A DNA stretch of 64,000 nt. Origin: Clostridiales bacterium. GTDB lineage: Bacteria; Bacillota; Clostridia; Lachnospirales; Lachnospiraceae. Positions 1 to 8,735 of the stretch are shown here, piece by piece (position 1 is the stretch's first letter; the number at the start of each line of letters is the position of its first letter). The stretch covers positions 1-64,000 of the forward strand of contig DUNO01000001.1 in assembly GCA_012839295.1 (NCBI GenBank), read 5' to 3'. Both the position numbers and the translations under genes were made by a program. The notes below the pieces were generated by a model. The model searched no databases. It was not told where the DNA came from and was given only the letters and a program-made list of their open reading frames with translations.

Positions 1-103
1 ACAACCCCAAAAACAGTTTTATAATACAAGCATGGGCAAGAACCAGCGAAAAATGGCCTTGCCCATAAGTAACTATTAAAATTTTATATCAGTTTTTTTG
101 TGT

Positions 104-784
104 TTACACAGACTTTGAAACGGTCTCTATTACCACAAGAAATAAGGACTTAGCCGACACCAAGGGGGAATTGGGTTCAATGGTCATCTTTTTTATCTCC
201 TCACGGCATATGGAGACATGCGTACTTTTGTCCCACAAAAACCCACAAACATCTCCACCGTCTTTATAAACAGGAAAATTGAATAAAATAGACTTTAAAG
301 GCAATTCAGCCTCGTCACATGAGAAAATCTCTATTTCTTTGATTAACGAAGAAATTAGGGATTTTTTCTCTTCATCGTTGATTTTGTCATACATTTTATC
401 AAAGTTTGCCAGTAGGGTATAGATGTTTTCCAGTGTGATAGCATCTTGCGCCACGGCTTTACGGTGCAACTTTACATCCTCAATTTTTTCTTCCAGCTCT
501 ACAATAATGTCATACAGTCCATCAAGCCGTAAAGTCATATCATGCAGCTTGCGTTCCCGAAAATGAGTATCTTCCGGAAGACTGTCAATTTCATTTTCAA
601 GACGAGTTTTATTAAGCTCTACTTCTCGCAACTTGGATTCATAATTGCTTAGTTCTCTGTTTAGAGTGGAAGTATCAATTTCCTTGCCTATCCTTGATTT
701 GATTTCTGCTGCAAAATCTTGGTTTTGAATCAGCTCTCGAATTGCTTCAATAACAAGCGGCTCAATGTCAGTTTTTTTGAGCAT
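104..784 (-). pseudogene. C-terminal fragment of a large serine recombinase
   Basis: This is a 226-residue open frame without any catalytic domain. Residues about 10-35 and the long charged coiled coil at about 38-115 resemble the region that follows the zinc ribbon in large serine recombinases of Clostridia mobile elements (TnpX-like transposases and ICE integrases). Family members usually have about 500-560 residues and start with a resolvase domain carrying the nucleophilic serine; that domain and the zinc ribbon are absent here. No good ribosome binding site precedes the first Met, and the frame upstream is closed. The tail motif MTIEPNSPL (about residues 200-208) recurs as three isolated scars elsewhere in the window. 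I read it as the remnant of an excised or eroded element. Family assignment is fairly sure; loss of function is an inference from length. Confidence 0.75.
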
Positions 785-820
785 AGCTTTATAGTCACAG
801 CTCTTTAATAGCGAGGACGA

Positions 821-845
821 ACTTCAAGCCAAGTTGCTTCAAAGT
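821..845. repeat. GCCAA-TTG palindromic repeat, copy 1 (degenerate)
   Basis: A short near-palindrome (ACTTCAAGCC then AAGTTGCTTC) lies 37 bp beyond the start of the recombinase fragment. It resembles two better copies at 53986-54006 and 55961-55985, which also sit in mobile-element debris. This copy lacks one G in the right arm. The 785-1113 gap otherwise holds only the terminator at 1006-1049. Confidence 0.5.
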
Positions 846-1005
846 AATAAGACCTGTCACATATGTTTTCAGAGAAAAAAGGGTACAAAAAAACCCAATA
901 CGAGAAATTGTTCGAATGGTGTCGAAGAAAAAAGATCACAATAATCTAAGGTAGATTGATATTGTTTTATTAAATGTTTTTTAAAAAAACCTTTTGCTAA
1001 TAAAC

Positions 1006-1049
1006 ATAAAAATACACCTTCCAATTTTGGTAGAAATGGAGGGTGTATT
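1006..1049 (-). terminator. Rho-independent terminator of the leuA-AraC operon
   Basis: Read on the minus strand, an ATACACC...GGTGTAT hairpin (with matching TCCA/TGGA inside) is followed by a short T run. It lies about 65 bp beyond the AraC stop codon and is oriented to end the leftward operon. Confidence 0.7.
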
Positions 1050-1113
1050 GTAAAATATAAGACACAAGTATAGCTCCGCCAAATCTACTTTTTTTATTTG
1101 ACGGGTATTGAAT

Positions 1114-2163
1114 TTATTTACTTTTACGAAACTGGTTTGGTGTCTTATAGTATTTGTGTTTGAAAAGTCGTATAAAATGTTCTACATTGTGATAGCCAAC
1201 AGCATCGGCGATATCTTCAACCCTAAGATTACTGGAACATAACATATTACGGGCTTTTTCTAATCTTATTTCTTGTAAAATAGCACTAAATGATTTCCCT
1301 GTTTTGCTTGTTATATACTTTGATAAATATGGTCTGGATAGATGGAATTGCTGTGATAAATCCGTAATTGTAATTCTTTTACAGTTGTTCTCGATACATT
1401 GTAGGATTTGAGTAATACGAGAATCAGCTCCTTGGCAAATTTGCTTGATTTCAGTATTGGAAGAATCACATCGTAACAAATGACATAATAAAATTTCAAA
1501 AAAGCTATTGATGATAATTTGGTACCGAGCATTCTTATTATAGTTCTCTTGATATATCGTAAAAAAGATACTTTTAATTTCTTCGTCCGAATTCATGTGA
1601 AAAACTAAGACACTTCCATGATTTTGTAAATATAATGCATTTAGAAAAAAATCCGAAATCACACTATTTCCCGTTAAGCACCGAAAAAACTCTTGATGAA
1701 ATGTACTTTTTCGGACAATCATTTGCAATGCTATTGTTTTTTCCATAACGAGCGGACTATGCCGAATTCCAGGGGATATAAAGCAGACATCGCCCGATTT
1801 CAAGGGTATGCTTTTTTCTCCAAGGTCAATATCCATGGCATTTTCGACGACATATATAATTTCAAAATAATCATGCACCGCCGCAAGACGAGGCATAAAA
1901 CGGCAGTATTTTTCAATGTAAATGTCATCTTGATTGTCCCACATAGCGGTTTCGGGCGCAAACACTTCATGGTCGTTGGGCAACATTCCATTGATATATA
2001 TGCGCTTTTCCCACAAGTCATGGGAATTATATTGATTTAAGAAAAGGTTAAGTGCTTTCTCGTCTGTTTGCAGAGCGGCATACTCCCGATAAAATAACTC
2101 CTGCTCATTATATTGCATTAAATGTTGCATCACCTCTCTTTTATTCAATTCATTATCATTCAT
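1114..2163 (-). CDS. AraC-family transcriptional regulator with N-terminal cupin
   Basis: This 349-residue protein has the two-part layout of AraC activators. A cupin-like sensing domain lies at about 90-150 (LKSGDVCFISPGIRHSPLV is the typical barrel strand pair). A double helix-turn-helix DNA-binding domain lies at about 245-347; its second helix-turn-helix contains VEDIADAVGYHNVEHFIRLF and ends in the usual TPNQFR motif. The start has an AGGAG site 9 nt upstream and lies only 4 bp after the leuA stop, so the two genes are almost certainly cotranscribed under the T-box leader. An AraC regulator as the second gene of a leucine operon is unusual. It may sense a small molecule tied to this pathway, but the effector and targets cannot be read from sequence. 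Confidence 0.9.
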   Translation of the reverse strand: MNDNELNKREVMQHLMQYNEQELFYREYAALQTDEKALNLFLNQYNSHDLWEKRIYINGMLPNDHEVFAPETAMWDNQDDIYIEKYCRFMPRLAAVHDYFEIIYVVENAMDIDLGEKSIPLKSGDVCFISPGIRHSPLVMEKTIALQMIVRKSTFHQEFFRCLTGNSVISDFFLNALYLQNHGSVLVFHMNSDEEIKSIFFTIYQENYNKNARYQIIINSFFEILLCHLLRCDSSNTEIKQICQGADSRITQILQCIENNCKRITITDLSQQFHLSRPYLSKYITSKTGKSFSAILQEIRLEKARNMLCSSNLRVEDIADAVGYHNVEHFIRLFKHKYYKTPNQFRKSK

Positions 2164-2167
2164 AGTT

Positions 2168-3820
2168 TTAATCTCCTAATAATTTATTCACCGCAATTGC
2201 CAATGCAAAAGCTGATGCTTTTATAATATCCTTCTCAATCCCTGCTCCCCAGTATAATTTTTCATTTGCATAGATTCCGATATATGCCGAAGCCAATGCT
2301 AATGAGTTTTTACCCATAGAATGTTCCTCATATATTTCTAAATCAAATTCTACTGAACAATGCTCTTTTATTGCATTGCTGATTGCATCAAGGCTACCAT
2401 TACCTTTTACAAGTGTTTGCTTATCATTTTGCGATATCGTTAATATAGCTTCATGTGATTCTTCAATCTCAATTTTGATATTTTCGATTTTGAATTTTGG
2501 AAAAAATTCAATGTATTGTTGTTTAAATATTTGATAGATTTCCTCGGTACACAGTTCTTTGTTTTCTCTATCCGATACCTTTTTTACAAAATATCCAAGT
2601 TCCTCATTCATCCTATATGGCATTTTAATACCATAAGCATTTTGCAGTATATAACCTATACCGCCTTTTCCAGATTGACTATTGATACGAATGACATCGG
2701 TTTCATAGTTACGCCCCAAATCGGCAGGGTCTACTGGAATATAAGGAACCTCCCATTTCTCCATTTTTTTCTGCTCACGATAGCTCATTCCTTTAGAAAT
2801 GGCATCTTGGTGTGAACCTGAAAAAGCTGTAAAGACAAGTGAACCTGAATAAGGTTGCCGTTCTGGAACAGACAGCTTTGTTAAACGCTGATACGTATCA
2901 CATATATGGTTCATATTGCTAAAATTCAATTTTGGGTCGACACCTTGGGAATACATATTCATGGCAACTGTAATAAGGTCAACATTTCCGGTGCGTTCTC
3001 CATTTCCAAAAAGTGTGCCTTCGATACGCTGTGCCCCGGCTAACATTCCATACTCTGCATCACATACACCACAGCCTCTGTCATTATGAGGGTGAATAGA
3101 TAATACGATAGAATCTCTATCCAACAAATTCTTATTAATATACTCTAGCTGACTTGCATAAATATGAGGCATAGCATTCTCGACAGTGGTTGGAATATTA
3201 ATATTTGCTTTATGATTGCGTGTGGGCTTCCAAATCTCTATCACACTGTTGCAAATATCAAGTGCATAGTCAACTTCTGTTCCTGGAAAGCTCTCAGGAC
3301 TATACTGAAAATAGAAGTTACCCTTGGTTTTTTCAGCCAACTGCTTGAATAAAATAGCACCGTCAACCGCAAGCTGTTTGATTTCCTCTTTTGATTTATG
3401 GAATACTTGCCTACGCTGGGCTTCCGATGTTGAATTATACAAATGAACAACCGCTTTGGGAACACCGTCTAAGGCTTCAAAAGTTTTGCGAATAATATGC
3501 TCTCTGGCTTGCGTTATAACTTGGATAGTGACATCTTCTGGTATCATTTTGTTTTCAATTAACGTTCTCAAAAAATGAAAATCCGTATCAGATGCAGCTG
3601 GAAATGCAACTTCAATTTCTTTAAATCCGATATCTAATAACAATTGATACATTTCCAACTTTTCCTGTAACGTCATTGGTGTAGGCAGGGCTTGATTACC
3701 ATCTCTTAAATCCACACTGCACCATATTGGTGCTTGTTCGATTGACTGCTTTTTTACCCAATCATAAGACAGAACAGGGGGTAAAAAGAAACTTTTTTCA
3801 TACTTTTGATGATTAAACAT
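2168..3820 (-). CDS. leuA: 2-isopropylmalate synthase
   Basis: This enzyme condenses acetyl-CoA with 2-oxoisovalerate, the first committed step of leucine synthesis. At 550 residues it belongs to the longer class of LeuA. The TIM-barrel catalytic motif DLRDGNQAL is at residues 37-45, the metal-binding HPHNDRGCG at about 239-247, and [11 protein letters not shown] shortly after. The C-terminal stretch from about 430 is the regulatory domain that binds leucine in this family. No leuB, leuC or leuD lies in the window; the next gene is an AraC regulator. Expression should rise when uncharged tRNA-Leu accumulates, because a T-box leader with a CUC specifier precedes the gene. The gene appears intact. 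Confidence 0.95.
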   Translation of the reverse strand: MFNHQKYEKSFFLPPVLSYDWVKKQSIEQAPIWCSVDLRDGNQALPTPMTLQEKLEMYQLLLDIGFKEIEVAFPAASDTDFHFLRTLIENKMIPEDVTIQVITQAREHIIRKTFEALDGVPKAVVHLYNSTSEAQRRQVFHKSKEEIKQLAVDGAILFKQLAEKTKGNFYFQYSPESFPGTEVDYALDICNSVIEIWKPTRNHKANINIPTTVENAMPHIYASQLEYINKNLLDRDSIVLSIHPHNDRGCGVCDAEYGMLAGAQRIEGTLFGNGERTGNVDLITVAMNMYSQGVDPKLNFSNMNHICDTYQRLTKLSVPERQPYSGSLVFTAFSGSHQDAISKGMSYREQKKMEKWEVPYIPVDPADLGRNYETDVIRINSQSGKGGIGYILQNAYGIKMPYRMNEELGYFVKKVSDRENKELCTEEIYQIFKQQYIEFFPKFKIENIKIEIEESHEAILTISQNDKQTLVKGNGSLDAISNAIKEHCSVEFDLEIYEEHSMGKNSLALASAYIGIYANEKLYWGAGIEKDIIKASAFALAIAVNKLLGD

Positions 3821-3844
3821 AGTATATTCCTCCTTAATGATAAT

Positions 3845-4150
3845 AAAAAAGTCTCACGTCTCCGGCTATATGCCAAGGAGACGAAAGACTTAATCTTACG
3901 CGGTACCACTCCGATTCATAATACCTAAGTATTATGCACTTATTCAGATACGAGCATAAATGCCTTATATCCTCCCCTAGTAACGGTGGGTTTTCCGTTC
4001 TTAGCTACTCTCTAATTTCTATAAAGCATAGTTAAATTTGACTAAGACTGCTCAAAGGTGAGTTCACTGTATTCCTTTTATTGCTTCGCATCAACCAGCA
4101 ACTTTCTGAAACCAGTTTACAGATACTAATCCTTTTCTCAGCATTTTCAA
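3845..4150 (-). ncRNA. T-box leader (tRNA-Leu, CUC specifier) of leuA
   Basis: Read on the minus strand, the leader has the conserved T-box sequence (GGAGTGGTACCGCG, covering 3899-3912). A strong terminator follows at 3845-3892: an 18-nt-class stem, AAGTCT..CGTCTCC paired with GGAGACG..AGACTT, then a T run. In stem I, GAACTCACC at 4057-4065 presents a CTC codon (4060-4062), which would pair with the tRNA-Leu anticodon. Uncharged tRNA-Leu should stabilise the antiterminator and let leuA be transcribed. The leader accounts for most of the gap between leuA and the IS30 fragment. The 5' limit is approximate. Confidence 0.9.
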
Positions 4151-4165
4151 TATCTAATTTCTCCT

Positions 4166-4194
4166 ATAATATCAGATGCAAAAGGAACTGTCCA
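4166..4194 (-). promoter_or_regulatory. sigma-A promoter of the leuA operon
   Basis: On the minus strand, TGGACA (4189-4194) and TATTAT (4166-4171) are separated by 17 bp, just upstream of the T-box stem I. The spacing is ideal and the position fits a leader transcript of about 330 nt. Confidence 0.7.
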
Positions 4195-4236
4195 GTGAGA
4201 GACGTATCTATATAAATTGATGTTTTATATACCGAT

Positions 4237-4735
4237 TTAACAAACGTGGCAAGCAGGGCATAAGAGTGTCCACCTTATGCTTTTGCTTGTTGGGGAGTAT
4301 CCCCAATCCCCACTGAAACGGTCGAAGACCATGCGGACAGTACCCTTAGTACACCGGTTCATGAGAAATGCGAGGAATAGCTTTTCGCGCTTAAAAAAGA
4401 ATGTCAGTAGGGGTCTTGATTCTCTTGAAGAATGCACTGTGTCCATCCGCTGTCCAAGTCTCTGAACTGAGAGCCTGAAAATTAGCATGGGCCCTGCCGA
4501 TGAATACCGTACGGTTAGTGATCTGAGTTTTGTGACATCGACAGAGCTTGGACTTAAGCTTGCGCTTCAGATTGATATTCCTTGCTGTAAAAAGCCCGCT
4601 ATCCAGATATGTGTATAGGGTACGGACAGACATCTCTAGCTCAGGATGATTCGTAATGATATGATAAGGGGACTGTCTCTGGACAATCAGAGGAGAGACA
4701 ATCCTATCCTTCCTGAGTAGCTCCTGCTTGGTCAT
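4237..4735 (-). pseudogene. IS30-family transposase, frameshifted and truncated
   Basis: The first part (from 4735) carries the IS30 helix region and the YHIITNHPELEMSVRTLYTYLD motif area, leading to the first catalytic Asp region. The reading frame is then lost near 4448: SETWT continues in another frame with the expected MDTVHSS. Full IS30 transposases have about 310-350 residues; only about 150 are covered here, and the C-terminal part with the later catalytic acids is missing. No terminal inverted repeats were recognised. Function is lost. Confidence 0.85.
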
Positions 4736-4911
4736 ATTTATACCGCCCGAGTTTAGTAATTAAGAGGTGATATTGAGGGTTGGAGGGAACATCTAAGTGG
4801 AGAATTTATGTAACCTATAGGTATTTAGAACATTATATAGGGTATCTAAAACAGATTCACTTGAGTAAGGAAATGAAATGATTTATATTGATCATATAAG
4901 GAGGTGTTCCC

Positions 4912-5361
4912 TTGAAATTAATGTTGCAACATAAAAAGGAATTACAAGAAACAGAGATAGAAATAAAGTATTCTGAGATGACAGAAAGAATTACGCAGAT
5001 GATACAATATATAAGACAATATGATTTTGTGATAGAAGGATTCAAAGAAGATAAAGTATACAAGATCCCTTTAGAACAAGTTTATTATATTGAAACAACT
5101 GATAGAAAAACATTTATCTATTTGGACAATGATGTGTATGAGAGTCGAAAAACTATTCAAACAATTGAAAGTACACTAGAAGGAACGACAATTATAAGAA
5201 TTGGAAAAGCGTTATTATTAAATATCTCTATGTTGAAAAGTTTAAAACCATATCCGAATCATAGGATTAAGGTGGAACTGCTAAATGGGGAACATCTGCT
5301 TGTATCAAGAAGATATATTGCAATCTTAAAAGAAAGGATTAGGAGAGAATATGGTGCATAA
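4912..5361 (+). CDS. LytTR-family DNA-binding regulator
   Basis: This 149-residue protein has a helical N-terminus (1-45) and a LytTR DNA-binding domain at about 50-147. The domain shows the typical core (IPLEQVYYIETTDRKTFIYL, then the RIGKALLLNISMLKSL region and a closing RRYIAILKERI helix). It has no receiver domain. The start is TTG, set by a strong GGAGG at 4900-4904. The stop overlaps the next gene, a DUF3021 membrane protein; this LytTR-DUF3021 pair recurs in Firmicutes, where the membrane partner is thought to modulate the regulator. The pair probably controls itself and the following methyltransferase. No LytTR operator was clearly identified. Confidence 0.9.
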   Translation: MKLMLQHKKELQETEIEIKYSEMTERITQMIQYIRQYDFVIEGFKEDKVYKIPLEQVYYIETTDRKTFIYLDNDVYESRKTIQTIESTLEGTTIIRIGKALLLNISMLKSLKPYPNHRIKVELLNGEHLLVSRRYIAILKERIRREYGA

Positions 5362-5773
5362 GGTATTAAAAACATATCTTCCTGCAATTTCAATGTCTTT
5401 TACGGTAATCATTCTATTTGCAGGGATTGTAAAATGGATTTTAGGAGAAAAGCAAGATGTTTTTGTTTTGTTTGCTTTTGAAGTAGTTGCATATTTAATT
5501 CTTACCTGCATCTTGGATGAGTTGATTGGAAGAATTAATTTTAGAACCTATATTAGTCATTTCATTACAGAAAGTGTATTGATATACCCTATAACTATGC
5601 TTTTTGCTATTAAGTTTAGATGGATCGGGGTGACTGCTATCAATATAATACTCTGCTCTGTTGCATACTTCTTTGTAATGGTCGGAATTCATCTTTATTT
5701 TTATTATATAGAAAAGAACAATGTTGCAGAAATGAACCGTTTGCTGGAAGAAGGGAGAGATAAGAATGGGTGA
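5351..5773 (+). CDS. DUF3021 membrane protein, partner of the LytTR regulator
   Basis: This 140-residue protein has four hydrophobic segments at about 13-30, 36-56, 70-88 and 96-115, then a charged cytoplasmic tail. Its size, layout and position directly after a LytTR gene match DUF3021. The start overlaps the LytTR stop by 11 nt, which indicates translational coupling. It probably sits in the membrane and holds or senses for the regulator; the signal is unknown. Confidence 0.8.
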   Translation: MVHKVLKTYLPAISMSFTVIILFAGIVKWILGEKQDVFVLFAFEVVAYLILTCILDELIGRINFRTYISHFITESVLIYPITMLFAIKFRWIGVTAINIILCSVAYFFVMVGIHLYFYYIEKNNVAEMNRLLEEGRDKNG

Positions 5774-6380
5774 TCCATCGAAATTTTCTAATTTAGGCTT
5801 ATTTTATATATTTCATTCAGCTTTACTACTAATGATAATGGCAGAAATATTTATATTTTTTTACACATACCAAAAAAGTACAGGTACAGAAAAAATTAAT
5901 AAAACAGATAAAGGTACCAAATGGATGTTGATGATTAATTTTTATATGTGTATCTATATAAGCTTTTATATGGTTGGAAATAATATCCCTGCTAGTTTTC
6001 GTGATTTGAAATTACCAATTATAGTTCCGTATTTTGGAGTTGTATTGATGCTGGCAGGAATAATAATTCGCTTATGGGCAGTATTAACATTAAAAAGAGC
6101 GTTTACCCTATCAGTGCAGATAGCAGAAGCACAACATCTTATTACAACCGGAATCTATCAAAATGTAAGAAATCCTGCATATGCGGGTAGTATATGTAGC
6201 TTATTAGGTACAGTAATCTGTTTAAGAAATGTGATTGCGCTGTTTATTGTGTTTGTTTTATCTTTAGTTTGTTATTCTACTAGAATCTACATTGAAGAAA
6301 AAGCATTAATAAAGCATTTTGGCGAAGAATTTATTGATTATAAAAAGCATACATATCGTTTATTACCTTTTATATGGTAA
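5766..6380 (+). CDS. isoprenylcysteine carboxyl methyltransferase (ICMT/PEMT-like) family membrane protein
   Basis: This 204-residue protein has about five membrane segments. The diagnostic C-terminal half contains TGIYQNVRNPAYAGSI (the RHPxYxG-type SAM-binding motif), then EEKALIKHFGEEFIDYKK, the conserved acidic/EE motif of the ICMT-like superfamily. Such enzymes methylate carboxyl or phospholipid headgroups; the bacterial substrates are mostly unknown. The start overlaps the DUF3021 stop by 8 nt, so it is the third gene of the LytTR operon and its likely effector. The gene looks intact. Confidence 0.8.
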   Translation: MGDPSKFSNLGLFYIFHSALLLMIMAEIFIFFYTYQKSTGTEKINKTDKGTKWMLMINFYMCIYISFYMVGNNIPASFRDLKLPIIVPYFGVVLMLAGIIIRLWAVLTLKRAFTLSVQIAEAQHLITTGIYQNVRNPAYAGSICSLLGTVICLRNVIALFIVFVLSLVCYSTRIYIEEKALIKHFGEEFIDYKKHTYRLLPFIW

Positions 6381-6477
6381 TATTTATAATTAAGGCTTTA
6401 TTACTTCCAATTTACTTGGATTATAAAAAAGGTCGGTATTTAAGCCCCCAAAATAATCTGTACAATAGAAGGCTTTG

Positions 6478-6552
6478 AGAAATATACCCTGACATCAAGG
6501 AAGTATCAGCTCCCGTGGTCATCAATGGTTTTTCATGATGTTTTGTACTTTG
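6478..6552 (-). pseudogene. Scar of a serine-recombinase 3' end, copy A
   Basis: Read leftward, the frame gives STKHHEKPLMTTGADTSLMS then GYIS, which lines up with the last residues of the recombinase at 104-784 (THV...MTIEPNSPL) and with the scars at 27.9 and 46.4 kb. At DNA level it keeps ATACCC...CAAGG...GTATC, an imperfect palindrome also present in the other scars. No other part of a recombinase is nearby. Confidence 0.5.
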
Positions 6553-6580
6553 GGCGAAGCGAAAGGAAGTGAATACAAAT

Positions 6581-7164
6581 ATGAAAATGGAAAAGAACTC
6601 CAAGCCTGATGTGATAATTATGGCAACCTTTATTTTTGCTTTGTAATACGCTTTTTTGAGGCTTTACAGCTTCGGTTTGATGAGACCACTCTGAATGAAA
6701 GTTTTGTACATAAACTGAGCGGAATACTAGCCTTGGTCATTGTATTGCGGTTAATTCATTTGACCTGGAAAGAGATAGGCTTTGATTTTAAAAGACTTTA
6801 CATACCTATCTTATTGGGGCTAGGGTTGGGTGTAGTTTGTTTTATAATCGGATATGGAGTAGAGTACGCCACACTTTCGGCTCAGGGCGCCAATCCTTCC
6901 TTCTCCTTTTTTCTTAGTAGCTTTTCGGTTACTGGTGATAATACAACATTGCCGGCATATTACATTATACTGTTTTGTATTTTACTAAGTTGGGATTTTG
7001 GGAATGTTCCTAAACTTAAGGGTATTCCTTTCGAAACGGCTAATTATGATTTTGCGAAAAATCTTGACGGTCTTATCCCACAACAAAACAGGGTCTCCTG
7101 GCATAGTTACTATTCTACGATAGGAGGTCTTTTCGTCATTGTCCTTTTTATAATCTGCAGATGA
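6581..7164 (+). pseudogene. CPBP-family intramembrane protease, N-terminal part, frameshifted and chimeric
   Basis: From ATG 6581 the sequence gives a CPBP-like N-terminus (SKPDVIIMATFIF). The frame is lost near 6640 and continues as RFFEALQLRFDETTLNES and the membrane segments LIHLTWKEIGFDFKRLYIPI and LLGLGLGVVCFIIGYGVEYA. The stretch stops before the catalytic EExxxR region: after about 6995 the sequence switches to an unrelated tail (WDFGNVPKLKGIPFETANYD, ending at 7164) that I do not recognise. It looks like a deletion fusion. One of three broken CPBP genes in the window. Confidence 0.65.
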
Positions 7165-7186
7165 CTATTACGACTTTTAGATAAAG

Positions 7187-7232
7187 AAAACCGATGGTTT
7201 CGACTAAATCAGTCTACACCATCGGTTTATTT
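7187..7232 (+). terminator. Strong terminator after the CPBP remnant
   Basis: AAACCGATGGT and ACCATCGGTTT form a near-perfect stem followed by a T-rich tail. The gap 7165-7533 also holds a second weaker hairpin (CCTTCAA...TTGAAGG, 7461-7487) and no gene I can support. Confidence 0.75.
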
Positions 7233-7533
7233 AGTTCAAGCTAACCTCTTAACAGTAACCATAGATTTAAGTCAAATAGAAAAAATCGGAAGTATTCCTT
7301 TGATAATATCACATAATTTGCTATAATTAAAATGAATTCGCAAGATGTATATAAAATAGTACTTTTAATGCGTTTGATTAAAGGAGACAATATTTGATTT
7401 TATGAAAGAGGGAAGCTTCAATGAAGGATTTACAGGCGATCATAATTGTAATGAATAAAGCCTTCAAGAAGTCAATATTTGAAGGTTTTATTGGTTGCAA
7501 TTTTTAAGGATGTTAATAAAGGAGGGTGATTGG

Positions 7534-8424
7534 ATGCCAACGCTAAAGAATATGGAGATACCAAAACCTAAGGATTGGCAGGATTTTGAGAGATTAGTAG
7601 AAAGCTATGCACAAATCAAATGGCCTGGTTGTCTAGTTGCCTTATTTGGAGGGAACGGACAAAGGCAATATGGAGTGGATATATTTATAAGAAATAAAGA
7701 AAAAAATTACATTGGGATTCAGTGCAAAAAGGTTAACAGATTATCCTACTCACAAATTGAAAAAGAAATTGAAAAGGCAATGGGTTTTAAACCAGGGTTA
7801 AAGCATTACTATATTGCTGCGTCTGTCAGTAGAAATGCCGTATTGCAAGAAAAGGTAAATATTTTTAACTCACAGTGTAATAATGAAAAGATACCATTCA
7901 CAGTAGATATCATTTTTTGGGAAGATATTATTGAACTTATAATGACCGATGGTAAGGTGTTTGGGCAACATTATCCACAGCTTTCACAGGAAAGCAGGAA
8001 AGAGGATCGGTTTGCTGTTTATGCGTTTAATAATGAGAATTCTGTCATCGGAAACAGCATTATAATAAAGCCTACTAAAAAAATGAATATTCAAAAGGGA
8101 CCGATTCCGGATACTATTGGCAATGATACATATATGAAAAATTATGCGAAATATTTGATTGACCGGTATCTCGATTATAAAAAAGCAAATACCAACTTTG
8201 AAGGCGGAAAAATGAAGTATGCCCTGATTTATAACGCTATAAAAAAGGAAACAGGCTTTAAATGGGATGAGACACCTTATGAAAAATTTGATGACTTATG
8301 TACATATCTCCAGAAACGAATTGATAATACAATCCTGGGGAAGCTTCAAAAGAGAAAGGGAATAAAGAACTATCGTACATTTAAGGAATATATGTATGAA
8401 AAACAAGGGATTAAATCTGAATAA
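7534..8424 (+). CDS. PD-(D/E)XK nuclease-like protein with a unique C-terminal domain
   Basis: The 296-residue protein begins with a restriction-endonuclease-like fold: FERLVESY (17-24), then GVD (47-49) and QCK (63-65). These have the order and spacing of the PD-(D/E)XK active site in Mrr-like nucleases. A conserved-looking C-terminal helical part (about 195-296) has no family I recognise. The start at 7534 is preferred over an upstream in-frame codon because GGAGG sits 8 nt before it. It stands alone, just before an ATPase/TOPRIM pair and other nuclease remnants, so a defence role is likely. It resembles single-gene restriction-type effectors; target and trigger are unknown. Confidence 0.7.
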   Translation: MPTLKNMEIPKPKDWQDFERLVESYAQIKWPGCLVALFGGNGQRQYGVDIFIRNKEKNYIGIQCKKVNRLSYSQIEKEIEKAMGFKPGLKHYYIAASVSRNAVLQEKVNIFNSQCNNEKIPFTVDIIFWEDIIELIMTDGKVFGQHYPQLSQESRKEDRFAVYAFNNENSVIGNSIIIKPTKKMNIQKGPIPDTIGNDTYMKNYAKYLIDRYLDYKKANTNFEGGKMKYALIYNAIKKETGFKWDETPYEKFDDLCTYLQKRIDNTILGKLQKRKGIKNYRTFKEYMYEKQGIKSE

Positions 8425-8651
8425 AATGTTTCATTGAGATATCTGATATGATTATTATGTGGCATTATATTCATTCTACATGTTTGCTTAGATACAAAAT
8501 GAGATGATTTTTATATAACACTTGATGTTTTAAAATCAAAGATAGGGTGTCGGGGCGGCACCAGAAGCAGATTTAAGCACATTATATCAAATTGAAAAAA
8601 TCAAATTTCAATTTATATTTATACGAGAATTAGAAAAGATTGATAAATAAA

Positions 8652-8701
8652 TACGATAATTTCGTAAATACGATTGATTTTTATGAAATATCGGGTATAC
8701 T
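8652..8701 (+). promoter_or_regulatory. Promoter and TACGA inverted repeat upstream of the RloA-like gene
   Basis: TTGATT (8674-8679) and TATACT (8696-8701) are separated by 16 bp. Just upstream, TACGA-TAATT-TCGTA (8652-8666) is a perfect inverted repeat, and AATACGA is repeated directly next to it, which looks like a repressor site. The 8425-8735 gap otherwise shows nothing I can name. Confidence 0.45.
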
Positions 8702-8735
8702 ATAGGTAGAAGCAGATTAGCTTGGAGGTAAATAT

